Source: Halomonas sp. 328 (GTDB lineage Bacteria > Pseudomonadota > Gammaproteobacteria > Pseudomonadales > Halomonadaceae). Taken from it: DNA of 64,000 nt. Each line of letters opens with the position of its first letter. Within the stretch, counting starts at the first letter, position 1. Under the pieces are notes generated by a model that made no database searches, was not told the origin of the DNA, and saw nothing but the letters and a program-made list of their open reading frames with translations. Positions 24,683-33,399 of the stretch are shown here, in pieces. The stretch spans positions 62,001 through 126,000 of the forward strand of contig NZ_JADOTW010000004.1 in assembly GCF_015645095.1 (NCBI RefSeq), in the 5' to 3' direction. Position numbers and translations under genes: made by a program.

Positions 24683-25205
24683 GGGTGCCTCGCTCCGGAA
24701 TCACCAAATTAGCGTAATTACACGGCTTATGCCGGCTATCCAGCTGTTCGGCGAGGATACCGTCCCAGGCGGTGCGACAGGCGCCGGTGGAGCCGGGCAG
24801 GCAGAACACCACGGTGGCGTTGGCCAGGCCCCCCAGGCAGCGACTCTGGATGGTGGAGCTGCCCACCTCCTGGTAGGAGAGCTGGCGGAACAGTTCGCCG
24901 AAGCCCTCGATGCGCTTGTCGAGCAGCACGCCCACCGCCTCCGGGGTGGAGTCGCGGCCGGTAAAGCCGGTGCCACCGGTGGTCAGCACCACCTGGACCT
25001 CGGGATCGGCGATCCAGGCGGCCACCTGGGCACGAATGCGGTAGACATCGTCGGCGATGATGCGCTTCTCCACCAGCTGGTGGCCGGCGCCGCCGAGGCG
25101 CTCGACCAGGGCGTCGCCGCTGCGGTCATCGGCCTCGGTGCGGGTGTCCGAGACGGTCAGCACGGCGATACGCAGGGGCACGAAGGCGTCGCGATCCTGG
25201 CTCAT
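24675..25205 (-). CDS. moaB: Molybdenum cofactor biosynthesis protein MoaB
   Basis: MogA/MoaB-family protein that binds or adenylylates molybdopterin. The 176 residues begin [20 protein letters not shown], with [17 protein letters not shown] near 88 (the molybdopterin-binding motif) and [16 protein letters not shown] near 138. The C-terminus [18 protein letters not shown] is encoded with unusually AT-rich codons for this genome. The start at 25205 overlaps the stop of the DUF1244 gene by 4 bp. The next gene in the transcript is moeA, reached across a duplicated tail. Confidence 0.93.
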   Translation of the reverse strand: MSQDRDAFVPLRIAVLTVSDTRTEADDRSGDALVERLGGAGHQLVEKRIIADDVYRIRAQVAAWIADPEVQVVLTTGGTGFTGRDSTPEAVGVLLDKRIEGFGELFRQLSYQEVGSSTIQSRCLGGLANATVVFCLPGSTGACRTAWDGILAEQLDSRHKPCNYANLVIPERGTHG

Positions 25206-25522
25206 CCCTGGCGCTCCTGCTTGGCCTGCTGGCGGGCCTCCAGGGCGGCCAACTGCTCGGGGGTGGCCGGGGCCTGGTGCTTCTCCTTCCATTCGCCGTA
25301 GGGCATGCCGTAGACGTATTCCCGGGCGGCCTCGTAGTCGAGCTCGGCGCCGTGCTCCTCGGCGGCGGCCACCAGCCACTTGGAGAGGCAGTTGCGACAG
25401 AAGTCGGCGAGGATCATCAGGTCGATGTTCTGGACCTCCTTGTGCTGGTCCAGGTGCTTGAGCAGATGACGGAAGGCGGCGGCCTCCAGCTCGGTGCGGG
25501 TGGCTTCGTCCAGGTGTTGCAT
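25202..25522 (-). CDS. DUF1244 family protein
   Basis: A 106-residue uncharacterised protein of the DUF1244 family. It contains FRHLLKHLDQHKEVQNIDLMILADFC near residues 17-42 and CRNCLSKWL, then EAAREYVYGMPYGEWK near 68-83, all typical of the family. The paired cysteines in FCRNCL could bind metal or be redox-active, but no function is known. Strong GAGGAG ribosome site before the ATG at 25522. It is first in a DUF1244-moaB-moeA run. Longer upstream frames run through the terminator at 25561 and are not coding. Confidence 0.85.
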   Translation of the reverse strand: MQHLDEATRTELEAAAFRHLLKHLDQHKEVQNIDLMILADFCRNCLSKWLVAAAEEHGAELDYEAAREYVYGMPYGEWKEKHQAPATPEQLAALEARQQAKQERQG

Positions 25523-25560
25523 GGGCTTGTCTCCTCGAAGAATTTTCACTCCAGCATACC

Positions 25561-25590
25561 AAAAGAGACCGCCGGCGGGCGGTCTCTTTT
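25561..25590. terminator. Bidirectional terminator between formate dehydrogenase operon and DUF1244-moaB
   Basis: A perfect 13-bp stem (25561-25573 with 25578-25590), GGCG loop, with AAAA and TTTT ends forming part of the stem. It lies directly after the last formate dehydrogenase gene. Confidence 0.8.
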
Positions 25591-25623
25591 GCGTCACTTC
25601 GATGGGGCGTGGCTCGGTGGTCA

Positions 25624-26676
25624 TCAGGTCGGTCGCTGGGGCAGGGTGCCATCCTCCGGGGGAGTGGCCTGGGCGGGTGCCGGCGGTGTCTCGGCGCTCT
25701 CCTTGACCGCCTCGTACCAGAGGCTGTGGTGCTCCTTGGCCCAGCTCTCGTCCACGTAGCCGCTCTTCATGCCCTCGAAGGAGCCCTCGGTGCCCAGGGT
25801 GCCGATATAGATATGCCCGAGGGCCACGGCGGTCAGCCCCAGGGCGCCCAGGGCGTGGATCAGGTTGGCCCACTGCATGGTGTCGCGGCTCTGGCCGAAG
25901 TTGGGGAAATCGAGGACGAAGCCACTGATGATCACCGCCACCCCAGCGGTGGCCAGCAACCAGTACCAGACCTTCTCGCCGGCGTTGGCGAAGCCCGCCT
26001 CCACATGGCCCTTGCCGATCAGGCCGCCGCCCTTCTTGAACCACTCCAGGTCCCGGCGGCTGGGCAGGTTATGGCGCAGCAGCCTGATCAGCAGCACCAC
26101 CAGCAGCACCCCGAACAGTGGCCCCAGGTAGTTGTGGGCCACCTTGGAGGCGCTGATCATGGCGCCCCAGACGCTGTCGCCGAACAGCGGCCGGAAGACG
26201 AACTTGCCGTAGAGCAGATTGAGCCCGGAGAGGGCGAGGAGGATAAAGAGGCTGGCCACGCTCCAGTGCAGGGCCCGGGTCAGCACCGACCAGCGCAGCA
26301 GCAGTCGCCCGGTGCGGGGCTCATCCAGGGTCTTGCGACCCACCAGCAGATAGAAGATCGCGATCATCAGGAGCATGCCGCCGATGGCGATCAGCCCGAA
26401 GGGGGAGACCCAGCGGTTGCGCCAGTGGCGCCAGCGTTCGCCGCTGGCATTGACCAGGTTGTAGGTGGAGTCGGCGCGGCTGTCGCGGAAGTTGGCGTCC
26501 ACCTCGCCGCTACGGACCTGTCGCCAGGTGTCGGGGGTCACCCCCACCACAGCGGTGGCAGTTTCCCGGTCTGCGGTCGCCTGGGCCAGGGCCGCGGGGG
26601 CCAGCAGCAGGCCGAGGACCAGCGCCAGGGTGGCGGCGAGCCACCCGCAGAGCCGGCCGGGATTGGCAATGCGCAT
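25624..26676 (-). CDS. fdhC: Formate dehydrogenase gamma subunit, cytochrome b556
   Basis: Membrane diheme cytochrome b that anchors periplasmic formate dehydrogenase and passes electrons to quinone. The 350-residue protein has a signal-like N-terminus, a periplasmic segment (about 35-85), then the FdnI-like core of four membrane helices (about 90-310). Candidate heme histidines are H in RALHWSVASLF, KVAHNYLGPLF, NLIHALGALG and LGHIYIGT. The core motif GTLGTEGSFEGMKSGYVDESWAKEHH near the C-terminus is characteristic of bacterial FdhC/FdoI relatives. The ATG at 26676 suits the GGAGG better than the GTG 3 bp earlier. Gene naming varies among species. Confidence 0.9.
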   Translation of the reverse strand: MRIANPGRLCGWLAATLALVLGLLLAPAALAQATADRETATAVVGVTPDTWRQVRSGEVDANFRDSRADSTYNLVNASGERWRHWRNRWVSPFGLIAIGGMLLMIAIFYLLVGRKTLDEPRTGRLLLRWSVLTRALHWSVASLFILLALSGLNLLYGKFVFRPLFGDSVWGAMISASKVAHNYLGPLFGVLLVVLLIRLLRHNLPSRRDLEWFKKGGGLIGKGHVEAGFANAGEKVWYWLLATAGVAVIISGFVLDFPNFGQSRDTMQWANLIHALGALGLTAVALGHIYIGTLGTEGSFEGMKSGYVDESWAKEHHSLWYEAVKESAETPPAPAQATPPEDGTLPQRPT

Positions 26677-26687
26677 CACGGGCCTCC

Positions 26688-27302
26688 TTACCCTTGGCGG
26701 GTGGCGTCATAGGCCAGGTCATCGACGCTGGCCCGGGGGTTGTCCGACCAGGCGCCGTCGGCGTGTCCGCGGCGCACCACCCGCTGGCGGAAGATATCCG
26801 CCACCGTCTGGGCGTCGCCGGCGAGCAGCGCCTTGGTGGAACACATCTCGGCGCACAGCGGCAGCTTGCCCTCACTGATACGGTTGGCGCCGTACTTGGC
26901 GTACTCCTCCTCCGGGGAGTCGGCGGGTCCACCCGCACAGAAGGTGCACTTGTCCATCTTGCCGCGCTCGCCGAAGGCGCCCTGTTGGGGGAATTGGGGA
27001 GCGCCGAAGGGGCAGGCATAGAGGCAGTAGCCGCAGCCGATGCACAGGTCCTTGTCGTGGAGGACGATGCCGTCCTCGGTGCGATAGAAGCAGTCGGTGG
27101 GGCAGACCGCCATGCAGGGGGCATCGTCGCAGTGCATGCAGGCCACCGAGATCGAGACCTCCTCGGGGAGGCCGTCATCCAGGGTGACCACGCGGCGCCG
27201 CTGGATGCCCCACTCGGTCTCGTTGGCGTTCTTGCAGGCGGTGACGCAGCCGTTGCACTCGATGCAGCGTTCCGCGTCGCACATGAATTTCATCTGAGCC
27301 AT
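26688..27302 (-). CDS. fdhB: Formate dehydrogenase beta (iron-sulfur) subunit FDH3B
   Basis: Electron-transfer subunit with four 4Fe-4S clusters between the catalytic subunit and cytochrome b. The 204 residues include CIECNGCVTACKNANE near 14-29, CMHCDDAPCMAVCPTDC near 54, CIGCGYCLYACPFGAPQFP near 91 and CTFCAG near 118. It lacks the C-terminal membrane helix of E. coli FdnH, as usual for FDH3B. Start at 27302 has AGGAG upstream. Lies 24 bp after fdhA and 11 bp before the gamma subunit. Confidence 0.94.
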   Translation of the reverse strand: MAQMKFMCDAERCIECNGCVTACKNANETEWGIQRRRVVTLDDGLPEEVSISVACMHCDDAPCMAVCPTDCFYRTEDGIVLHDKDLCIGCGYCLYACPFGAPQFPQQGAFGERGKMDKCTFCAGGPADSPEEEYAKYGANRISEGKLPLCAEMCSTKALLAGDAQTVADIFRQRVVRRGHADGAWSDNPRASVDDLAYDATRQG

Positions 27303-27326
27303 GGGAATCTCCTGTCACGCGGGCCG

Positions 27327-30185
27327 TCAGCTGGCTTTCTCGATCCGACACAGGGTGCACTTGGTCTCCTGCATCTGGGTCACGGTGTCGTAGCCATAGG
27401 TGGTGGCGGTATTGGCCGCCTCGCCCAGCACATAGGGGGCGGTGCCCTCCGGGTAGCGGTCGTGGAGGCTCTCGCCCTGGAACATCCCACCGAAGTGGAA
27501 GGGCATGAAGACCACCTCCCGGGCCACCCGCGGGGTCACCAGGGCCTGGACGCGTACCCGGCCTCCCTCGGCGCCCTCTACCCAGACCATGTCGCCGTCG
27601 GCGACACCCAGGTCATTGGCCAGCGCCGGGTTGATCTCGACGAACATCTGTTGTTGCAGCTCGGCCAGCCAGGACATGGAGCGGGTCTCCTCGCCGCCGC
27701 CTTCGTACTCCACCAGGCGCCCCGAGGTGAGGATGATCGGGTAGCGGTCGGAGTTGTCGTTGTCCTGAATGCTCTTGTAGAGGGTTGGCAGGCGGTAGTG
27801 GGAGGCGACGTCGTCCCAGGTGGGGTAGTCCGCCACCAGGTCGCGACGGCTGGTGTAGAGGGGCTCCCGGTGCTTGGGAATGGGGTCCGGGAAGGTCCAG
27901 ACGTTGCAGCGCGCCTTGGCGTTGCCGAAGGGCGCGCACTCGTGGGCGATGGCCACCCGCTGGATGCCGCCGGAGAGGTCGGTCTTCCAGTTCTTGCCCT
28001 CGGCCTCGGCGCGCTCCTCGGCGGTCAGCTCGTTCCACCAGCCCAGGTCCTTGAGCATCTGGTCGGTGAACTCCGGGTAGCCGTCGTTGAGGTCCGAGCC
28101 GCGGCTGAAGACCCCGTCGGCGAGGATGTTCTCGCCGTTGTGCTCGATACCGAAGCGAGCGCGGAAGGTCAGCCCGCCCTCGGAGACCGGCTTGCTGGTG
28201 TCATAGAGGATCGGCGTGCCGGGATGATTCATCTCGGCGGTGCCCCAGCAGGGCCAGGGCAGGCCGTAGTAGTCGCCGTCGGCGGGGCCGCCCTCGGCAC
28301 GCAGGGTCTGGAAGCTGAAGGTGTGCCAGTGCTGCTGATGGGCCTTGAGGCGCTCCGGGCTCTGGCCGGTATAGCCCACGGTCCACATGCCGCGGTTGAA
28401 CTCCCGGGTGATGTCCTCGATCACCGGCTCGCTGCCCTCCACGCGGATATGCTTGCAGAGCTCGTCGGCGAAGCCCAGCTTGCGGGCCAAGAGATACATG
28501 ATCTCGTGGTCGGGCTTGGACTCGAAGAGCGGCTCGATCACCCGGTCCCGCCACTGAATGGAGCGGTTGGTGGCGGTGACGCTGCCGGTGGTCTCGAACT
28601 GGGTGGCCGCCGGCAGCAGGTAGACCCCGTCGCTGCGGCCATGCATCACCCCGGCCACGGTGGGGTAGGGGTCGACGATGACCATCATCTCCAGCTGCTG
28701 CATGGCGCGCTGCATCTCGGGGCCGCGGGTCTGGGAGTTGACCGCATGGCCCCAGTAGAACATCGCCTTGAGGCGGGTGCGTTGGGAGATCGCCTCCTCT
28801 TCCTCGAGCACGCCATCGACCCAGCGCGACACCGTGATGCCGTTGCTGTACATGGGTTGGCCATCGGCGTACTCGGTCGGGTCGAAACGGCTCTTCAGCC
28901 AGTCGAGATCGAGGTCCCAGACCCGCGCCCAGTGGGCCCAGGCGCCCTCGGCGAGGCCGTAGTAGCCGGGCAAGGAGTGGGACATCAGGCCCAGGTCGGT
29001 GGCGCCCTGGACGTTGTCATGGCCACGGAAGATATTGGCGCCGCCACCGGAGCGGCCGATATTGCCCAGGGCCAGCTCGAGGATGCAGTAGGCGCGGGTG
29101 TTGTTGTTGCCGGTGGTGTGCTGGGTGCCGCCCATGCACCAGACGATGCAGCCGGGGCGGTTCTCGGCCAGGCGTTGGGCGGTATCGCGCATCTGCGCCT
29201 CGGGGACGCCGGTGATGCGTTCCACTTCCGAGGGCGGAAAGTCGGCCACCTCGGCGCGCACCTCGTCCATGGCGTAGACCCGCTGGCGGATATACTCCCG
29301 GTCCTCCCAGCCATTCTCGAAGATGTGCCAGAGCAGGCCCCAGATAAAGGCCACGTCGGAGCCGGGGCGGATGCGCACGAAGTGATCGGCCTTGGCGGCG
29401 GTGCGCGTGAAACGCGGGTCGACGACGATGATCTGGGCCTGACTGCGCTCCTTGGCCAGCAGGATATGCTGCATGGCCACCGGGTGCGCCTCGCTGGGGT
29501 TGGAGCCGATAAAGAGGATGGAGCGACTGTTCTGGAGGTCGTTGAGCGAATTGGTCATCGCCCCGTAGCCCCAGGTATTGGCGACCCCGGCCACGGTGGT
29601 GGAGTGACAGATGCGCGCCTGGTGGTCGGTGTTGTTGGTGCCGGCCAGGGCGGCGAACTTGCGCAGCAGGTAGGCCTGCTCGTTGTTGAACTTGGCCGAG
29701 CCCAGCCAGTAGATGCTGTCGGGCCCATGCTCCTCGGTCAGCGCCAGGACCCGGTCACCGATCTCGTCGATGGCCTCCTCCCAGGAGAGGCGCTGCCACT
29801 CGCCGCCCACCAGCTTCATTGGGTACTTGAGGCGCCGGCTGGAGTGGCCGTGCTGGCGCAACGAGGCGCCCTTGGCGCAGTGGGCGCCGCGGTTGATGGG
29901 GTGGTCGAAGGCCGGTTCTTGGCCGGTCCAGACCCCTTCCTGAACCTCGGCGTAGACGCCGCAGCCCACCGAACAGTGGGAGCAGATGGTGCGCCGGGTC
30001 TCGATGGGGGCATCCGAATAGGGGGTGCGATCGGCGGCATCGACGCGGCGCATCATGGGCGCGCCGATCAGGCCGGCGGCGGCCAGGCCGCCGGTGGTCG
30101 CGCCGCTTCGCTTGAGGAACTGGCGACGGGAGATGCCGAGGCCGGCGCCGGCCTTCGGGGTCGCCTGCTTGGGTGTCAAACGCAT
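27327..30185 (-). CDS. fdhA: Formate dehydrogenase alpha (catalytic Mo/W) subunit
   Basis: Oxidises formate to CO2 in the periplasm at a bis-molybdopterin guanine dinucleotide centre. The chosen start at 30185 (behind GAGGAGG) gives 952 residues and puts a twin-arginine signal SRRQFLKRSG at 19-28. The 4Fe-4S ligands are C68, C71, C75 and C103 (CSHCSVGC, HCAKGA). The active-site position is ARICHSTTVAG with C193, so this is a cysteine, not selenocysteine, enzyme, and no in-frame TGA occurs. CMGGTQHTTGNNNTR near 320 and the C-terminal molydopterin-binding domain (after about 800) are intact. A frame extension of 64 residues upstream crosses the small TAT gene and is rejected. Confidence 0.95.
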   Translation of the reverse strand: MRLTPKQATPKAGAGLGISRRQFLKRSGATTGGLAAAGLIGAPMMRRVDAADRTPYSDAPIETRRTICSHCSVGCGVYAEVQEGVWTGQEPAFDHPINRGAHCAKGASLRQHGHSSRRLKYPMKLVGGEWQRLSWEEAIDEIGDRVLALTEEHGPDSIYWLGSAKFNNEQAYLLRKFAALAGTNNTDHQARICHSTTVAGVANTWGYGAMTNSLNDLQNSRSILFIGSNPSEAHPVAMQHILLAKERSQAQIIVVDPRFTRTAAKADHFVRIRPGSDVAFIWGLLWHIFENGWEDREYIRQRVYAMDEVRAEVADFPPSEVERITGVPEAQMRDTAQRLAENRPGCIVWCMGGTQHTTGNNNTRAYCILELALGNIGRSGGGANIFRGHDNVQGATDLGLMSHSLPGYYGLAEGAWAHWARVWDLDLDWLKSRFDPTEYADGQPMYSNGITVSRWVDGVLEEEEAISQRTRLKAMFYWGHAVNSQTRGPEMQRAMQQLEMMVIVDPYPTVAGVMHGRSDGVYLLPAATQFETTGSVTATNRSIQWRDRVIEPLFESKPDHEIMYLLARKLGFADELCKHIRVEGSEPVIEDITREFNRGMWTVGYTGQSPERLKAHQQHWHTFSFQTLRAEGGPADGDYYGLPWPCWGTAEMNHPGTPILYDTSKPVSEGGLTFRARFGIEHNGENILADGVFSRGSDLNDGYPEFTDQMLKDLGWWNELTAEERAEAEGKNWKTDLSGGIQRVAIAHECAPFGNAKARCNVWTFPDPIPKHREPLYTSRRDLVADYPTWDDVASHYRLPTLYKSIQDNDNSDRYPIILTSGRLVEYEGGGEETRSMSWLAELQQQMFVEINPALANDLGVADGDMVWVEGAEGGRVRVQALVTPRVAREVVFMPFHFGGMFQGESLHDRYPEGTAPYVLGEAANTATTYGYDTVTQMQETKCTLCRIEKAS

Positions 30186-30198
30186 GGTGGCTTCCTCC

Positions 30199-30405
30199 TC
30201 AGTCCCGCAGGGTGGCGTAGTAGGCGCGGATATGCTCGCTCTCGTGGTAGCGGCGCGGTGCCTCGGCGGTGTCTGGCGTGGCGCTCTCGGCCTGCACCAG
30301 GGTGACATGGCCGAGGCCGGCGGCCGCGGCGGTACCGGCGCCGAGGGTCTTGAGGAAGTGCCGGCGCCGGGGATCATGGGATGTATCGGGTCGCTGCTGA
30401 CTCAT
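30199..30405 (-). CDS. Small twin-arginine signal protein of formate dehydrogenase loci
   Basis: A 68-residue protein with a twin-arginine motif RRRHFLKTLG at about 13-22, an alanine-rich hydrophobic stretch, and a short tail rich in charged and aromatic residues (RRYHESEHIRAYYATLRD). Short proteins of this type recur immediately upstream of fdhA in proteobacteria; the role is unknown, perhaps a co-exported or membrane-associated partner. Its ATG overlaps the stop of the chaperone gene (ATGA), and fdhA starts 13 bp after it. Confidence 0.85.
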   Translation of the reverse strand: MSQQRPDTSHDPRRRHFLKTLGAGTAAAAGLGHVTLVQAESATPDTAEAPRRYHESEHIRAYYATLRD

Positions 30406-31061
30406 GACTTGGCCTCGCTCTGGGGGTGGGGTGATGGATGGGAGCCGGCGTTGGCCCAGCGCACGGCCTGGACCTGGGCCGCCTCGTCGAGCCGCGCTTG
30501 CTCATGGGCCATGAAGGCTAGGCCCAGCTCGGCGAGCCGGGCGTAGAAGGGGGTGTCGACCCGGGCCAGGTCCGCCAGGCAGTCGCCGGCCCAGGGCGCC
30601 AGATGGCGTTCGAAGAAGGTCGGTGCCGTTTCGGGGCGTGACTCGGTGAGAATCGCCATGCACTCGTAGAGGGCCGCCAGGTGATCCTCCGGATCGGCGT
30701 TCTCGGTATGCCGGGCAATGCCCAGCCGTTTGAGGTCGCGACGCAGGGCCACCAGCGCCTCGTCCATCAGTTCGCCCTGGCGATACCAAGAGGCATAGGG
30801 CACCACCTCGCCCTGGATCACGCCGATCAGGTGGCGAAAGTGGGCCCGCTCCAGGGCCGCTGGCTGCGCCTGCCGGGCCGCCTCTGCGAGGCCCTCCCAG
30901 GCCCGCCCCAGGGGGCCGTCGTCCTCCGCCTGCAGTTCGCCCAGCCAGTCGAGCAACTCGCCGTTCGGGGCCTGGTGCAGCAGCCGGGCCAGCAGTCGAT
31001 AGATCTCGGCGTGAAGGGCCAATTCCTCGTCGGCCGGGCGCGCGGTTGGGGTCTCTGTCAT
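30402..31061 (-). CDS. TorD/DmsD-family chaperone
   Basis: A 219-residue all-helical cytosolic chaperone, expected to bind the TAT signal and apo-form of FdhA until Mo cofactor is loaded. Family features are EIYRLLARLLHQAPNGELL near the N-terminus, PYASWYRQGELMDEAL near residue 88 and DPEDHLAALYECMAIL (E/D-P-x-D-H-L motif) near 127. It lies between the polyferredoxin and TAT genes. The start at 31061 overlaps or abuts the preceding stop (31066). Confidence 0.9.
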   Translation of the reverse strand: MTETPTARPADEELALHAEIYRLLARLLHQAPNGELLDWLGELQAEDDGPLGRAWEGLAEAARQAQPAALERAHFRHLIGVIQGEVVPYASWYRQGELMDEALVALRRDLKRLGIARHTENADPEDHLAALYECMAILTESRPETAPTFFERHLAPWAGDCLADLARVDTPFYARLAELGLAFMAHEQARLDEAAQVQAVRWANAGSHPSPHPQSEAKS

Positions 31062-31065
31062 AGCG

Positions 31066-32757
31066 TCATACCTTGAGTTGCGCTTCGGGGTCCCGGGCCA
31101 GCGACCGCCAGACGTCCCGGACGCGACAGTCCTCGCACATCTCCAGTCGCTGGGCGGCCTCGCCGGCGAAATAGGGGTGCGCGGCGAGCTTGCCCTTGAT
31201 GGCCTCGATGGTGGCGGCGCTGGCGAAGGCCTTGCCGCAGCTGATGCAGTGGAAGGGGGCCGCCTGGTGAAGGGTGCGTCGCTCGCTGCGTTCGGGGCCG
31301 GCCAGGAAGCCGGGCTCCAGGGTGATCACCTGCTCGGGGCAGGTCGCCTCGCATAGGCCGCACTGCACGCAGTCCGCCTCGCGCAGGCTCAGCGCCGGCT
31401 GTTCCTGGCCGGCGGCCAGGGCCGGGGTGGGGCAGGCGGAGACGCAGGCCAGGCAAAGAGTACAGCCTTGATTGTCCACCCGGATGCCGCCATAGGCGGC
31501 GCCATGGGGCAGCGCATGGCGACGGTCATCGCCGCCGCCCAGGGCGGCCAGGTGATCGAGCACGAGATTCAGGCGTTCGCGTTTGCTCGATGCCTCGGGG
31601 GCTGCCGTCAGGGGCTCCAGGGCCGGGAGACGCGGCGGAGCATCCCGGGCCGCGGGGTCGGCGTCGATGGCCCGGATTCGCTCGGGGGGCAGTTCCAGGG
31701 CCGCGAGCAGGCCATGGGCCAGGGCGAGTTCGTTATTCAGGAAGGCGCGCAGGCGCTCGGGCATCTCGGCCGGGTACTGGATACGGACTTCCGCCGCTCC
31801 GAAGGCCAGGGCCGCCAGCCACTGTTCATGGCCGGCGCTGCCCAACTCCTCCAGGGGCAGGTCGATCAGCTGGCCGGCGACCACGTTCTCCTCCGCCAGG
31901 TCGGCGGCAGTGGCGAAGCGCACCACCGGGTCGCGGCCGCCCGTTTGCCGGTAGTGCTCGAGCCAGCCGGCGAGGGTCTGCTGCAGCTGGTGCTCCTCCG
32001 GCAGGCGATAGCGGATGGCGCCGGTGGGGCAGGCGCTGGTGCAGCTGCCCACGCCGTGGCAGCGAAAGGGGTCGATCTCGACCCTCGCCGCGATGCGCCC
32101 CGGCTGGCTGGCGATGGCATCGGCGGGGCAGACCTCCAGGCAGCGGCTGCAGCCGCGCTTGCCCTGGGCGTCATGGGCGCAGAGGTCGGCATCGATCTCG
32201 AAGTAGCGGGGCTTGTCGAACTCCCCCACCAGGGCGGCCCAGTCGGCCAGGGTCGAGGCCTCGAGGGCCGCGCCGCGGCTGGCCAGGTAGCCCGGCGGCG
32301 GCAGCTCCAGGTCGAGGCGCGGGCGGCGGCCCAAGTCGAGGATCAGGTCGAAGTGATCGCGTCCGGCCAGGGCTCGGGCCAGGTCGAGCCAGTCGCCGCC
32401 CTGGTACAGGCCGACGCGGAAGCGGCCCAGGTAGCCCTCGAGGGTCAGGGCCTCGGCCTCGTGGCGGCTCAGGGCATGGCAGGGCAGGGCCCGGGTGTGG
32501 GACAGCAGCTCGCTGGCTTCCGCGTCGTCGATGCTCGAGGTGGCCTCGGTCAACAGCAGGGTCAGGGAGGCCAGGCCACGCCCTTCCAGCAAGCGGGCGG
32601 CGCGGCGGGCCTCGGCTTCGTTGCCGATCAGCAGGGCATGGCCGGCGCTGGCATAGGTGACGCTGGCCGGGGCCAGGTTGCGGGGCCAGGAGACGCGGCG
32701 ATAGGCGCTCTCCCGGGCCAGACGGTTACGGTCGTCGGCCGTTAGCGATGGGGTCAT
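31066..32757 (-). CDS. Polyferredoxin-like 4Fe-4S protein of the formate dehydrogenase locus
   Basis: A 563-residue cytosolic protein without signal or membrane segments. Two ferredoxin-type pairs are visible: CSRCLEVCPADAI with CHGVGSCTSACPTGAI (about 195-245), and CTLCLACVSACPTPAL with CVQCGLCEATCPEQV (about 435-490). A C-terminal zinc-ribbon-like FHCISCGKAF...CEDCRV follows (about 515-550). The N-terminal 170 residues are not recognisable, possibly a Rossmann-like domain. Proteins like this accompany FdhD, DUF3305 and DUF3306 in many formate dehydrogenase clusters, probably for electron transfer during enzyme maturation. Function is inferred from context. Confidence 0.85.
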   Translation of the reverse strand: MTPSLTADDRNRLARESAYRRVSWPRNLAPASVTYASAGHALLIGNEAEARRAARLLEGRGLASLTLLLTEATSSIDDAEASELLSHTRALPCHALSRHEAEALTLEGYLGRFRVGLYQGGDWLDLARALAGRDHFDLILDLGRRPRLDLELPPPGYLASRGAALEASTLADWAALVGEFDKPRYFEIDADLCAHDAQGKRGCSRCLEVCPADAIASQPGRIAARVEIDPFRCHGVGSCTSACPTGAIRYRLPEEHQLQQTLAGWLEHYRQTGGRDPVVRFATAADLAEENVVAGQLIDLPLEELGSAGHEQWLAALAFGAAEVRIQYPAEMPERLRAFLNNELALAHGLLAALELPPERIRAIDADPAARDAPPRLPALEPLTAAPEASSKRERLNLVLDHLAALGGGDDRRHALPHGAAYGGIRVDNQGCTLCLACVSACPTPALAAGQEQPALSLREADCVQCGLCEATCPEQVITLEPGFLAGPERSERRTLHQAAPFHCISCGKAFASAATIEAIKGKLAAHPYFAGEAAQRLEMCEDCRVRDVWRSLARDPEAQLKV

Positions 32758-32877
32758 GGTCTCTCACGGTCCGTCATGGTGGTCGGTCAGGCGTGCCATC
32801 CCGGCAAGGCGAGCCACTTGGGCTTATTTTTTTATCGCTAATGAATGAGTGTGGTCGGTTCTGGGTATCTCGCCAGA

Positions 32878-33399
32878 TCATCCTTGGTCTAATGTTTTCG
32901 CCGCAGGCGTCGTATGCGGCTCGAGTTTCTCGCCGGTCGGCTCATCCGCCGAGGAGGCCGGGGTGGAGTGGCCTTCATCCTCTCCAGGGGCGGCGTGATC
33001 GACGGCCTCGCCAGACAGGTTGTCGTCCTGGGGGGCCTCCCCGGAGGGGCGGGTCCAGCGCCTGAGCCGCTCGGCCAGCTCGCCGGCCAGGGGCTGCAGG
33101 CGTCGATAGTCGTCGTCGTAGTCGTCCAGGCCGTCGCGCACGCCATACTGGTCGCCGGCAAAGAGCCGGCGCAGGGCACGGCGGCGCAGGGCCTCGCCGA
33201 CGCCGCTGGCCATAAAGGCCGAGATCTCGCTGCCCGGCGCCAGGTCGTCGGGGTCGGGCAGCGGCGCCGCTTCGCCGCTATCCGCGGCGGAGGCCGCTGC
33301 CGGGGCATCGGCGGCCTCGTCGATGGGGGGCGGGGCAGGGGAGCCCTCGGCCTGGGCTGCCTCGCGCTTGCGCTCGGACCAACGGGAGAGGCGACTCAT
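32878..33399 (-). CDS. DUF3306 domain protein
   Basis: A 173-residue protein starting MSRLSRWSERKREA, the standard opening of DUF3306. A Pro/Ala/Asp-rich low-complexity stretch follows, then the conserved core ISAFMASGVGEALRRRALRRLFAGDQYGVRDGLDDYDDDY near 75-115 (given here by its position). The tail is acidic. It is confined to formate dehydrogenase loci and has no known function. It overlaps the DUF3305 stop by 4 bp. Confidence 0.85.
   Translation of the reverse strand: MSRLSRWSERKREAAQAEGSPAPPPIDEAADAPAAASAADSGEAAPLPDPDDLAPGSEISAFMASGVGEALRRRALRRLFAGDQYGVRDGLDDYDDDYRRLQPLAGELAERLRRWTRPSGEAPQDDNLSGEAVDHAAPGEDEGHSTPASSADEPTGEKLEPHTTPAAKTLDQG

Noticed and set aside
27327-30072. Selenocysteine codon in the formate dehydrogenase alpha subunit
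   Set aside because: The active-site position reads ARICHS with an ordinary cysteine codon, and the frame has no internal TGA.
26694-30305. A 1203-codon open frame on the plus strand opposite the formate dehydrogenase genes
   Set aside because: It is antisense to fdhA and fdhB, which have complete motifs. Its product is a low-complexity Gly/Ala/Val/His mix typical of GC-rich shadow frames.
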